A stretch of 5,172 nt of DNA from assembly GCA_943324725.2 (NCBI GenBank), contig CALPMR020000214.1, positions 1 to 5,172 of the forward strand, written 5' to 3'. The translations under genes were made by a program, and so were the position numbers. The stretch is from Bordetella parapertussis. Lineage in GTDB: Bacteria; Cyanobacteriota; Cyanobacteriia; PCC-6307; Cyanobiaceae. Positions 1 through 5,172 of this stretch are shown piece by piece. The notes below the pieces were generated by a model. The model had not been told where the DNA came from. It was given only the letters and a program-made list of their open reading frames with translations, and made no database searches. Numbering within the stretch: the first letter of the stretch is position 1; each line of letters opens with the position of its first letter.

Positions 1-210
1 AACAGTTTTCTGATAGAGAATTTCAGGCCCGCCAGTGGCCTTATTCTGTAATTTGATCTCCCGGATCAAGCCCGAACCATCAATGCCGTAGACATAGTAG
101 GGATTCGAAGCGGCATGCACCACCCCTTGCAGGCCAAAAACCAAGCCTGCAGCCATTGCGACGCGCTTGATTGCTCTGACAACTGAAACAGGGGGACGAT
201 TAGAAGGCAT
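1..210 (-). CDS. Secreted protein of unknown function, N-terminal part only (runs off left edge)
   Basis: A 70-codon frame opens at the ATG at 210 and stays open to the window edge. The protein begins MPSNRPPVSVVRAIKRV, a basic n-region (R5, R12, K15, R16), then a hydrophobic stretch (AMAAGLVFGLQGVV), then HAAS, which suits signal peptidase I cleavage near residues 33-34. The protein is therefore probably exported to the periplasm or beyond. The first mature residues contain YYVYGIDGSGLIREI, which resembles the opening strand of a beta-propeller blade, but one such strand is weak evidence. I do not recognise the family. An internal ATG at codon 19 would shorten the basic n-region, so the first ATG is preferred. 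No clear Shine-Dalgarno precedes it. It is transcribed away from secG, so it is not in that operon. Signal-peptide reading is fairly safe; the function is unknown. Confidence 0.6.
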   Translation of the reverse strand, partial: MPSNRPPVSVVRAIKRVAMAAGLVFGLQGVVHAASNPYYVYGIDGSGLIREIKLQNKATGGPEILYQKTV

Positions 211-529
211 AACGAAAGATCGGCTATATTAAAAATAGCAGGAAAGCAGTGGGCTCCATAACATAAAATGCTCAAATACCCATGCGCATCTGTTGCGCTT
301 ATGCCGCAGCCAGTCGTCGACAATTAAGTAGTCGAGCTTGAGAGCCGCCGACGGGCTTCTTGCCTGAAAGCTCCAGAATCCGCTCCACAGAGCAGCGAGC
401 CACCCTGGGCGAACAATCCACCCAGCCCCAGCTCAGCAGCCTGCCTGGAGGGGCTGGGGTCCGAGGTCTGGACACAAGGCTCGTCGCTCAACCGACTATC
501 CTGTCAGTCAGAGCGTTTCCGCCGTCCAC
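211..529. other. Divergent intergenic region between the secreted-protein gene and secG
   Basis: These 319 bases separate two divergent starts and so should carry a promoter for each. The side next to the left gene is AT-rich (around 222-240, with GCTAT at 223-227 facing ATAGC at 235-239), which would suit a minus-strand -10 region or leader. I cannot assign a confident -35/-10 pair on either strand. The half next to secG is GC-rich and holds a 9-bp inverted repeat listed separately. Open frames here (one at 66-323 minus, one at 360-578 plus) look like chance: they overlap real starts in other frames and resemble no family. Confidence 0.5.
421..458. repeat. GC-rich inverted repeat upstream of secG
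   Basis: CCCAGCCCC (421-429) is perfectly complementary to GGGGCTGGG (450-458), with a 20-base loop. It sits about 70 bases before the secG ATG. There is no T-run after it on either strand, so it does not look like an intrinsic terminator. If transcribed, it would form a stable stem in the secG-msrB leader. The pairing is seen directly; any regulatory role is inference. Confidence 0.4.
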
Positions 530-760
530 ATGCTTCGCACCACCGTCACCTGGATCTGGATGCTCAGCGGCGTCCTGATGATCATCAGCGTGCTGCTGCA
601 CAGCCCCAAAGGTGATGGCATGGGCGGTCTGGCCTCCAGCGGCGGCTCCATGTTCACCAGTGCCCGCAGCGCCGAAAACACCCTCAATCGCATCAGCTGG
701 AGCCTCCTGGCTGTCTTTCTGGTGCTGGCCGTCATGCTCAGCGCCGGCTGGGTGAGCTGA
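530..760 (+). CDS. secG: Preprotein translocase subunit SecG
   Basis: This 76-residue protein is the small accessory subunit of the SecYEG channel, which moves unfolded proteins across the plasma and/or thylakoid membrane; SecG helps the SecA-driven step. Two membrane segments are visible, roughly residues 7-24 and 56-73. Between them is a glycine- and serine-rich loop with the family signature LLHSPKGDGMGG, followed by SSGGSMFTSARSAENTLNRI, which matches cyanobacterial SecG closely. Length is normal for the family. The ATG at 530 gives the expected short N-terminus before the first helix; no in-frame upstream start is evident and no strong Shine-Dalgarno is seen. The stop lies six bases before msrB, so the two are probably co-transcribed. 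In related picocyanobacteria secG sits close to groL (recalled synteny), which fits the right end of this window. Confidence 0.95.
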   Translation: MLRTTVTWIWMLSGVLMIISVLLHSPKGDGMGGLASSGGSMFTSARSAENTLNRISWSLLAVFLVLAVMLSAGWVS

Positions 761-766
761 GACCCA

Positions 767-1276
767 ATGGCGCTCCATTCCAGACGAGCCCTGATCGGCC
801 AGCTGCTGCAACGCTGGCGCGCACCCGTTGTGGCTCTGATCCCTTTCCTTGCGGCCGAGCGGGCAGGCGCCGCCGCCAAAGCTGTTGATCCCGCCTGGGA
901 TCTCAGTGAAGCCGAATGGAAGAAGCGCCTCAGCCCAGCAGCCTTCTCCGTGCTGCGCCGTGAAGGCACGGAGCGCTCTTTCTCCAGCCCGCTCAACCAG
1001 GAGCATCGCAGCGGCACCTTCGTCTGCGCCGGCTGCCGGTTGCCCCTGTTCAGCTCCAAGGCCAAGTTCGACAGCGGCACCGGCTGGCCCAGCTTCTGGC
1101 AGCCCCTGAGCAATGCCGTGGTCACCAAGCTGGATTTCAAACTGATCGTGCCGCGCAGCGAATACCACTGCCGGCGCTGCGGTGGGCACCAAGGCCACGT
1201 CTTCAACGACGGCCCAAGGCCCACCGGCAAGCGCTACTGCAACAACGGCGTTGCGTTGGCCTTTGTACCCAGCTGA
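767..1276 (+). CDS. msrB: Peptide-methionine (R)-S-oxide reductase MsrB with probable Tat export signal
   Basis: MsrB reduces the R form of methionine sulfoxide in proteins back to methionine, repairing oxidative damage. The 169-residue product has the SelR/MsrB domain from about residue 45 to the end. Zinc ligands are two CxxC pairs (C87/C90 and C135/C138). Further signatures are FDSGTGWPSFW (101-111), GHVFNDGP (143-150) and RPTGKRYCNNG (151-161), with catalytic C158. These are the only five cysteines, so no spare resolving cysteine exists and recycling probably relies on thioredoxin or another reductant acting directly. The N-terminus carries SRRALIG (5-11), a hydrophobic run (about 19-30) and AGAAA (33-37), which resembles a twin-arginine signal and suggests a periplasmic or thylakoid-lumen enzyme. 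The ATG is six bases after the secG stop, with no strong Shine-Dalgarno, so translation may be coupled to secG. Enzyme identity is very secure; export is inferred. Confidence 0.95.
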   Translation: MALHSRRALIGQLLQRWRAPVVALIPFLAAERAGAAAKAVDPAWDLSEAEWKKRLSPAAFSVLRREGTERSFSSPLNQEHRSGTFVCAGCRLPLFSSKAKFDSGTGWPSFWQPLSNAVVTKLDFKLIVPRSEYHCRRCGGHQGHVFNDGPRPTGKRYCNNGVALAFVPS

Positions 1277-1315
1277 ACAGTCCGGGTCGGGCGACTCCCC
1301 TGCAGGCGGCTGGCC

Positions 1316-1525
1316 ATGGGATTGCCCCTGCTGCTGCTTGTACTGGCCACTTGGTTGCAGAGGCGCCATCACAGCCATCTGCCCCGATGGTTGCAGGCCA
1401 TTTCGCGCCAGAATGACTATTTCTGGAACGTCGCCGTAGCCCTGTCCATTGTAGTAGGGCCCATCGATATGTGCTGGAGCACTAGAACAACGGAGCGGAC
1501 TGCACAGCTCAGGTGGGGAGCATAA
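1316..1525 (+). CDS. Possible small membrane protein downstream of msrB
   Basis: A 69-codon frame starts 39 bases after the msrB stop on the same strand. It predicts a very hydrophobic start (MGLPLLLLVLATWL, 1-14), a basic histidine-rich link (QRRHHSHLPRW, 15-25), and a second hydrophobic segment around residues 36-54 (FWNVAVALSIVVGPIDMCW). That two-helix hairpin with a basic linker is plausible for a small inner-membrane protein. Codons in the first two thirds are mostly G/C-ending like those of msrB. The last fifteen or so residues (STRTTERTAQLRWGA) look less ordered and use AGA, ACA and ACT codons, so the 3' end may be altered or truncated where the accessory DNA begins. I do not recognise a family. 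It could also be chance; homologues at the same place in relatives would decide. Confidence 0.35.
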   Translation: MGLPLLLLVLATWLQRRHHSHLPRWLQAISRQNDYFWNVAVALSIVVGPIDMCWSTRTTERTAQLRWGA

Positions 1526-1660
1526 CAAAAGCAGCCGTGAAACCCGCTGCACAACTGAACAACAATAGAGCATCCCCTTAGATCAGCAACGGATCGAGAG
1601 GGCAACGCGGTACCTAGACCAGGAAACAGAATTGATCTGTGGCGCGGGCATGAAGCGGAG

Positions 1661-1695
1661 GAGTCCTTGGGGGGGGCACACAGGCGGGAGGACTC
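1661..1695. repeat. Short inverted repeat enclosing a G8 run
   Basis: GAGTCCT (1661-1667) is complementary to AGGACTC (1689-1695). The 21-base loop includes the G8 run at 1669-1676. The 7-bp arms could arise by chance; no T-run follows on either strand. Confidence 0.2.
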
Positions 1696-1814
1696 AATAA
1701 AGCTGATCAAGGCCCAGCCTGGCCTGAGCTTGTGGGCCCTGCAACTCCATAGGTTTCCTGGTGATCGGCACCGGGGATCATGAGGCTGCTCCACCATTTG
1801 TTGAACTACTTTTT

Positions 1815-1833
1815 GCTTGGCTTGAAAGCCAGC
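1815..1833 (+). terminator. Weak hairpin, possible terminator for the secG-msrB transcript
   Basis: TGGCTT (1818-1823) pairs with AAGCCA (1826-1831), and GC (1815-1816) pairs with GC (1832-1833) around one bulged T. In practice the innermost pairs would open to give a four- to six-base loop. A T-rich patch (GTATTTTT) follows only after about ten bases, which is further than in a good intrinsic terminator. It lies about 290 bases after the small ORF and could end that transcript, but this is weak. Confidence 0.2.
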
Positions 1834-2266
1834 TCAGACTGTATTTTTCAGCGCTGATGGTCTGGCATTTTTGCCGCGAAAGTGGTACCGATTAGCCATT
1901 TACCATGGCGACGTCATCGCGACCTTAACAAGGATGTGCCGATATCCGGTACACCTGGATTTGATACCTGCCATTTCTTGCTCAGGAGTCCCTCTGGAAT
2001 TGCACTGAAACCACGGATGCTGACTGCGAAAGTCAGGACAGCGCCCACAGGTAAGATTTTGGATCGATTTCAACCAGCAATCCAGAGAGAGAGGTGGGGG
2101 GGGCGTACCTCAAAGCATGGCTTCGAGCCGGGCTCGCTCCTGTGAAAAACCTGGAATCAGCCATTACACTAAATGCTGTACGAGATAGTCAGGAGATAGT
2201 ATCGCTACAACTGCAGCCAACGACTCAATCCGATTGCAGACAAAGCGAGCCAACAAGGTCAGGCCA

Positions 2267-2286
2267 CCTCAATTGATCAATAGAGG
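2267..2286. repeat. Near-perfect 20-bp palindrome (possible operator)
   Basis: The arms CCTC (2267-2270) and GAGG (2283-2286) flank a perfect 10-bp palindrome ATTGATCAAT (2272-2281). Only one of the ten pairs fails (A2271 against A2282). It lies 73 bases before a weak ORF and about 420 bases before the methyltransferase start. The dyad symmetry and size suit a dimeric repressor site, but nothing here identifies a regulator. Confidence 0.35.
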
Positions 2287-2359
2287 CCCAAACGACCAGT
2301 TCAACAATGCCAGATGAGTATGCGCGATAAGAACAACAAGCCCAACAACCGACATCGCA

Positions 2360-2626
2360 ATGAGCAGCTCACTACCACCAGCCTTCAGAGCTAAAATAAA
2401 ATCCAACTACGACTGCGAACATGCCGATCGAGCAAAATGCAATTACAATCCCATGACCACAAGGACAGGACGCTATTTGAGCGGCTGGGAAGTCAGCGAT
2501 AATTTCATGAGCAGAGAGCAGGCTGCAGACACACTCTATCTGCCACTGCAAAGCTCAATCAGCTCCGAATTCGAAGCTGGAATCAATACCTCACCAGTCG
2601 AGTCAACAAACAGAATCACCAGATAA
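2360..2626 (+). CDS. Doubtful 88-codon hypothetical ORF
   Basis: The frame runs from an ATG at 2360 to a TAA at 2624-2626, 81 bases before the methyltransferase. The predicted protein is hydrophilic, without a signal peptide, membrane segment or recognisable motif. It has two cysteines (in YDCEHADRAKC) and a serine-rich start (MSSSLPPAF). No clear Shine-Dalgarno precedes the ATG. Codon use is mixed and unlike msrB or groL, consistent with either a real gene on acquired DNA or chance. I assign no function and consider it more likely spurious than real. Confidence 0.2.
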   Translation: MSSSLPPAFRAKIKSNYDCEHADRAKCNYNPMTTRTGRYLSGWEVSDNFMSREQAADTLYLPLQSSISSEFEAGINTSPVESTNRITR

Positions 2627-2707
2627 GCAAAGTTACCTCAACGAGACCGGAGCAGGACAAAAGCATGATTCCGAACGCATTCTTATCCTAAAAACGAATC
2701 AGAAACG

Positions 2708-3832
2708 ATGACTGAGAATACTACAATTCTTCCCGGCTCGCAGCCGCTGCTCTCGAGACTTCTTTCAGACTACTGCAGAAGCTCGAAGACTATTTATGTG
2801 ATTATATCAACCTCACCACACTGGAATCATCAAGCCCAAAGATGGCTGGCCATGTTTGTTTGCCGGAAGATAAGAGACGCAGTATCAGCAGCGAGTCTCT
2901 ATGCAGTCGGCGGCGAAGGGGACTGGGAACATGTCGACATTATTCATATTGACATGAAAACTTTTCGAGCGAAACTGCAGGTTGATGATCTGGTGATTCT
3001 CAGCTGCTCCCATGATTGCCCAGTTTCGCGCAATTTAGCCGAAAATCCACCTGATTTGCTTCTTGACTTTACGGCGTACGCCATTGATCCAGGCAAAAAC
3101 GAGTACACCTATTCAGGCTCAGACATTGAAAATATTAATAAATTAACTAGTTTACTCAGCGACACAAGCTCTCGACAGGAGCTGGTGAAAAATTTATACG
3201 CACGAATTTCCGGTGATTTATCCATACTTTCACCTGCTCCCTTCCGCATTTACGCTCACCCAAAATGCTGGTCACAAATGAAAGCCGGCCTGTTTATCGA
3301 TGCAGGGGCATTCGATGGGGCTGAGGCCAAATGGCTCTCAGAAAAAGCTCCTCAAGGTTCAAAAATACTAAGCTTTGAATACGATAAAGACAATTTTGAC
3401 AAATTCCTGAGCAATCAACATAATGACATCGGCAATATTGAGTTCATTCATGCGGGTCTTTGGTCTCATTCGGGCTTCGGCGAAGTCGCAGGATCAGGGG
3501 TTGGAGCCATGGTTAAGTTCAATCCAGCCGATACGAACAAGGCCGATAGCGGCAACCCCTTGATCACACTCGACGAATTCTATTCCGACCATTACCAAGG
3601 AACGCCGGTCTCGTTCATCAAGATGGACATCGAAGGCGCTGAGACGGAGGCCATCAAGGGAGCAAGAACAATAATAAAGGAACACCGTCCAGTACTGGCC
3701 ATATCCATTTACCATAAACCCAGTGATCTATGGGAGATTCCACTACTGATTCACAGCCTGAATCCAGACTATTCATTCTTCATCTCCCAGCACGCCGCCA
3801 TCCTGACGGAAACCGTTCTTTATTGCGCCTGA
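2708..3832 (+). CDS. FkbM-family SAM-dependent methyltransferase with N-terminal alpha/beta region
   Basis: The 374-residue product has a C-terminal FkbM methyltransferase domain from about residue 194. FIDAGAFDG (196-204) is the SAM-binding glycine loop, and E224 in LSFEYD is the acidic residue after the second strand. FIKMDIEGAE (303-312) is the FkbM hallmark, followed by AISIYHKPSDLWEIP (331-345) and the terminal ETVLYCA. The domain is complete. FkbM enzymes generally O-methylate sugars or other small acceptors; here a surface glycan is a reasonable guess, but the acceptor cannot be read from sequence. Residues 1-150 look like a separate alpha/beta region with strands near 29-35, 62-69, 76-83 and 94-100 and no GxGxxG loop; residues 150-173 (ending ISGDLSIL) resemble the linker before many FkbM domains. 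The gene stands alone, with a weak ribosome site, and is poorer in GC than its neighbours (20 of 60 G/C at 3121-3180 by hand count). Transfer is likely. Confidence 0.9.
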   Translation: MTENTTILPGSQPLLSRLLSDYCRSSKTIYVIISTSPHWNHQAQRWLAMFVCRKIRDAVSAASLYAVGGEGDWEHVDIIHIDMKTFRAKLQVDDLVILSCSHDCPVSRNLAENPPDLLLDFTAYAIDPGKNEYTYSGSDIENINKLTSLLSDTSSRQELVKNLYARISGDLSILSPAPFRIYAHPKCWSQMKAGLFIDAGAFDGAEAKWLSEKAPQGSKILSFEYDKDNFDKFLSNQHNDIGNIEFIHAGLWSHSGFGEVAGSGVGAMVKFNPADTNKADSGNPLITLDEFYSDHYQGTPVSFIKMDIEGAETEAIKGARTIIKEHRPVLAISIYHKPSDLWEIPLLIHSLNPDYSFFISQHAAILTETVLYCA

Positions 3833-4066
3833 TTTAATATGCATTTATCTAGCAAATGAAGCCAGATTGTCGAATTGGCAACATTTGCAGTTCTGCAGCC
3901 TCCTGCTGAGCCGAACAAGAATCAGCTCCACACCTTCTGGCCAGTGGTGACTTCTGGCCTGACTCTTTTGGATCTGCATCTGGCAGCTGGATCGGCGAAC
4001 ACCCTCTGCTCGTTCGAGCGATCACAGGTTGCATTTGATTGATGGGATGTGTCGAATCAAACCATG
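3833..4066. other. Convergent intergenic spacer between methyltransferase and groL
   Basis: Apart from the weak hairpin described above, I see no gene or RNA here. A minus-strand 61-codon frame (3849-4034) has no family features and would lie downstream of the groL terminator, so it is treated as chance. Confidence 0.5.
3939..3959 (+). terminator. Weak hairpin, candidate terminator for the methyltransferase gene
   Basis: GGCCAG (3939-3944) pairs with CTGGCC (3954-3959) across a nine-base loop, and CTCTTTT begins four bases later. It lies about 105 bases after the methyltransferase stop. The same bases form a 9-bp direct repeat, CTTCTGGCC at 3934-3942 and 3951-3959. A six-pair stem and short T-run make this a marginal terminator. 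Confidence 0.3.
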
Positions 4067-4089
4067 AAAAAGCGCCCCCGAAGGGGCGC
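4067..4089 (-). terminator. Intrinsic terminator of groL
   Basis: Read on the minus strand this is GCGCCCC, a TTCG loop, GGGGCGC, then five Ts (positions 4089 down to 4067). The seven G-C pairs closed by a UUCG tetraloop and followed at once by a U-run make a textbook rho-independent terminator, about 50 bases after the groL stop. There is no T-run on the plus side, so it should act mainly on groL. Confidence 0.92.
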
Positions 4090-4100
4090 GATCAGCTGAG

Positions 4101-4120
4101 TCCCTCAGAGTACTGAGGGA
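4101..4120. repeat. Second hairpin in the groL 3' untranslated region
   Basis: TCCCTCAG (4101-4108) pairs perfectly with CTGAGGGA (4113-4120) around a four-base loop. It lies between the groL stop codon and the intrinsic terminator and has no T-run of its own. In the groL mRNA it would form a stable stem that may protect the 3' end from exonucleases (inference). Confidence 0.6.
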
Positions 4121-4137
4121 TCTGGTCGCTGCTGCGA

Positions 4138-5172
4138 TCAGTAGTCGAAGTCGCCGCCGCCCATGCCGCCGCCGGCCGCAGCTGCTTCCTTCTTATCGGG
4201 CAGATCAGCCACGATGCACTCGGTGGTGAGCACCATGCCGGCGATCGAGGCCGCGTTCTGCAGACCGGAGCGGGTGACCTTGGCGGGGTCAACGATGCCG
4301 GCTTCCAGCATGTCGACATACTCGCCGGTGGCGGCGTTGTAACCCTCGTTGAAGGGCTTGTTGCGCACATGCTCGGCGACGACAGCGCCGTTGGCACCGG
4401 CGTTCTCAGCGATCCGCTTGAGCGGAGCAGTGAGGGCCGAGGCAACGATGGTGGCGCCGATCAGCTCCTCACCGGAGAGGTTGGCGGCCGCCCACTCTTC
4501 GAGCACCGGGGCCAGGTGAGCCAGGGTGGTGCCACCGCCAGGGACGATGCCTTCTTCAACAGCCGCCTTGGTGGCGTTGATGGCATCTTCCAGGCGCAGC
4601 TTCTTGTCCTTCATCTCGGTCTCGGTGGCGGCACCCACCTTGATCACGGCCACACCGCCGCTCAGCTTGGCCAGACGCTCCTGCAGCTTCTCCTTGTCAT
4701 AGGAGGAGTCGGTTTCGTCCATCTGCTTGCGGATCTGCTCGCAGCGAGCCTTGACCGCCACTTCGTTGCCTTCGGCGACGATCGTGGTGGTGTCCTTGTT
4801 GATGGTGATGCGGCGGGCGGTGCCCAGCATCTCCAGCTTGGTGTTCTCCAGCTTGAGGCCGGCATCCTCGGTGATCAGCTGACCGTTGGTGAGAACGGCG
4901 ATGTCCTCGAGCATGGCCTTGCGGCGATCACCGAAACCAGGCGCCTTGACGGCCGCCACGTTGAGCACACCGCGCAGGCGGTTCACCACCAGGGTGGCGA
5001 GGGCTTCCTTCTCGATGTCCTCGGCAATGATCAGCAGGGGCTTACCGGTGCGGGCGATCTGCTCGAGCACGGGCACCAGGTCTTGCACCAGACCGATCTT
5101 CTTGTCGGTGAGCAGGATGTAGGGCTCTTCGAGCACCGCCTCCATGCGCTCGGTGTCGGTGGCGAAGTAAGG
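4138..5172 (-). CDS. groL: Chaperonin GroEL (Hsp60), C-terminal 344 residues; start lies beyond right edge
   Basis: GroEL forms the double-ring ATP-driven folding chamber in the cytoplasm, working with the GroES lid. The frame continues to the window edge, beginning [15 protein letters not shown]; the ATG at 5145 is internal, not the start. By comparison with E. coli GroEL, the first residues match about position 202, so roughly 200 N-terminal residues are missing. Present are the apical domain, with the hydrophobic YF of PYF and the ATLVVN helix that bind substrate and GroES, then the intermediate segment with the hydrolysis aspartate in [15 protein letters not shown] (fragment residue 196, E. 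coli D398), the nucleotide-site VPGGG, and the C-terminal equatorial domain. The tail is [11 protein letters not shown], short and acidic-aromatic rather than a long GGM repeat. This is probably the main groESL copy, with groES upstream off the right edge (inference). It is convergent with the methyltransferase. Confidence 0.98.
   Translation of the reverse strand, partial: PYFATDTERMEAVLEEPYILLTDKKIGLVQDLVPVLEQIARTGKPLLIIAEDIEKEALATLVVNRLRGVLNVAAVKAPGFGDRRKAMLEDIAVLTNGQLITEDAGLKLENTKLEMLGTARRITINKDTTTIVAEGNEVAVKARCEQIRKQMDETDSSYDKEKLQERLAKLSGGVAVIKVGAATETEMKDKKLRLEDAINATKAAVEEGIVPGGGTTLAHLAPVLEEWAAANLSGEELIGATIVASALTAPLKRIAENAGANGAVVAEHVRNKPFNEGYNAATGEYVDMLEAGIVDPAKVTRSGLQNAASIAGMVLTTECIVADLPDKKEAAAAGGGMGGGDFDY

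Larger units (their letters stand above)
1526..2707. other. Gene-poor stretch before the methyltransferase
   Basis: Nearly 1.2 kb with no frame I can tie to a protein family on either strand. Frames exist at 1417-1797 (minus), 1882-2145 (plus), 2094-2276 (plus) and 2360-2626 (plus), but the first three have protein sequences without coherent hydrophobic or motif structure. The stretch holds two identical TGGGGGGGGC segments (G8 runs at 1669-1676 and 2096-2103), several short inverted repeats and a palindrome at 2267-2286. I see no transposase motif, tRNA or rRNA. It may be decayed coding DNA, or a long leader and regulatory zone for the downstream gene. Confidence 0.5.

Noticed and set aside
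66..323. 85-codon minus-strand frame at the left end
   Set aside because: It overlaps the signal-peptide gene in another frame and has no coherent signal or family; the 1-210 frame gives a sensible secreted protein.
488..1573. A 361-codon minus-strand frame opposite secG and msrB
   Set aside because: It lies entirely antisense to two well-identified genes; its alanine-, glycine- and glutamine-rich composition is typical of a GC-rich shadow frame.
1711..1738. Inverted repeat GGCCCA / TGGGCC as a terminator
   Set aside because: Only six pairs with a 16-base loop and no T-run; not strong enough to call.
1417..1797. 126-codon minus-strand frame
   Set aside because: Cysteine-, serine- and arginine-rich with no domain pattern, and antisense to the better small-membrane-protein candidate.
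1882..2276. Two overlapping plus-strand frames of 87 and 60 codons
   Set aside because: No recognisable motifs, no ribosome sites, and the frames overlap each other across a G8 run; I could not link them to a transposase or other family.
2508..2711. Open frame ending in a TGA that overlaps the methyltransferase ATG (ATGA), which would suggest translational coupling
   Set aside because: No ATG, GTG or TTG was found in this frame after the preceding stop, so the overlap is probably chance or a decayed remnant.
3849..4034. 61-codon minus-strand frame after groL
   Set aside because: It lies beyond the groL terminator and has no family features or ribosome site.
1526..4066. tRNA gene, CRISPR array or insertion sequence ends
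   Set aside because: I found no convincing T-arm-like tRNA pattern, no regularly spaced repeats, and no matched terminal inverted repeats around a transposase.

Overview
The window looks like a GC-rich alpha-picocyanobacterium (Synechococcus / Cyanobium / Vulcanococcus type). The cyanobacterial-style SecG and the main-type GroEL both point that way, as does my recollection that secG and groL are close, convergent neighbours in Prochlorococcus and marine Synechococcus. This assignment is an inference from protein style and gene order; no database was searched.

Layout. (1) Bases 1-210, minus strand: the first 70 codons of a secreted protein that runs off the left edge. (2) Bases 211-529: a divergent intergenic region with an AT-rich patch and a GC-rich 9-bp inverted repeat. 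(3) Bases 530-1276, plus strand: a tight pair, secG (protein translocation) and msrB (methionine-R-sulfoxide reductase with a twin-arginine-like export signal), six bases apart. A possible small membrane protein (1316-1525) may follow. (4) Bases 1526-2707: about 1.2 kb with no convincing gene, two identical G8 runs, several small inverted repeats, a near-perfect 20-bp palindrome and one weak 88-codon ORF. (5) Bases 2708-3832, plus strand: an intact FkbM-family methyltransferase with an extra N-terminal alpha/beta region, noticeably poorer in GC than the flanking genes. (6) Bases 3833-4066: spacer with a weak hairpin terminator candidate. (7) Bases 4067-5172, minus strand: a textbook intrinsic terminator, a second hairpin, and the C-terminal 344 codons of groL, which continues past the right edge.

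How it fits together. The flanks (secG-msrB and groL) are housekeeping genes for protein export, oxidative repair in or across the membrane, and folding. The roughly 2.8 kb between them looks like accessory DNA placed between two convergent conserved transcription units. Its only clear cargo is the methyltransferase, probably acting on a glycan. I see no transposase, integrase, CRISPR array, tRNA or rRNA. I found no convincing new multi-gene system. The points most worth checking are the methyltransferase's N-terminal region and its island-like setting, and the gene-poor stretch before it.
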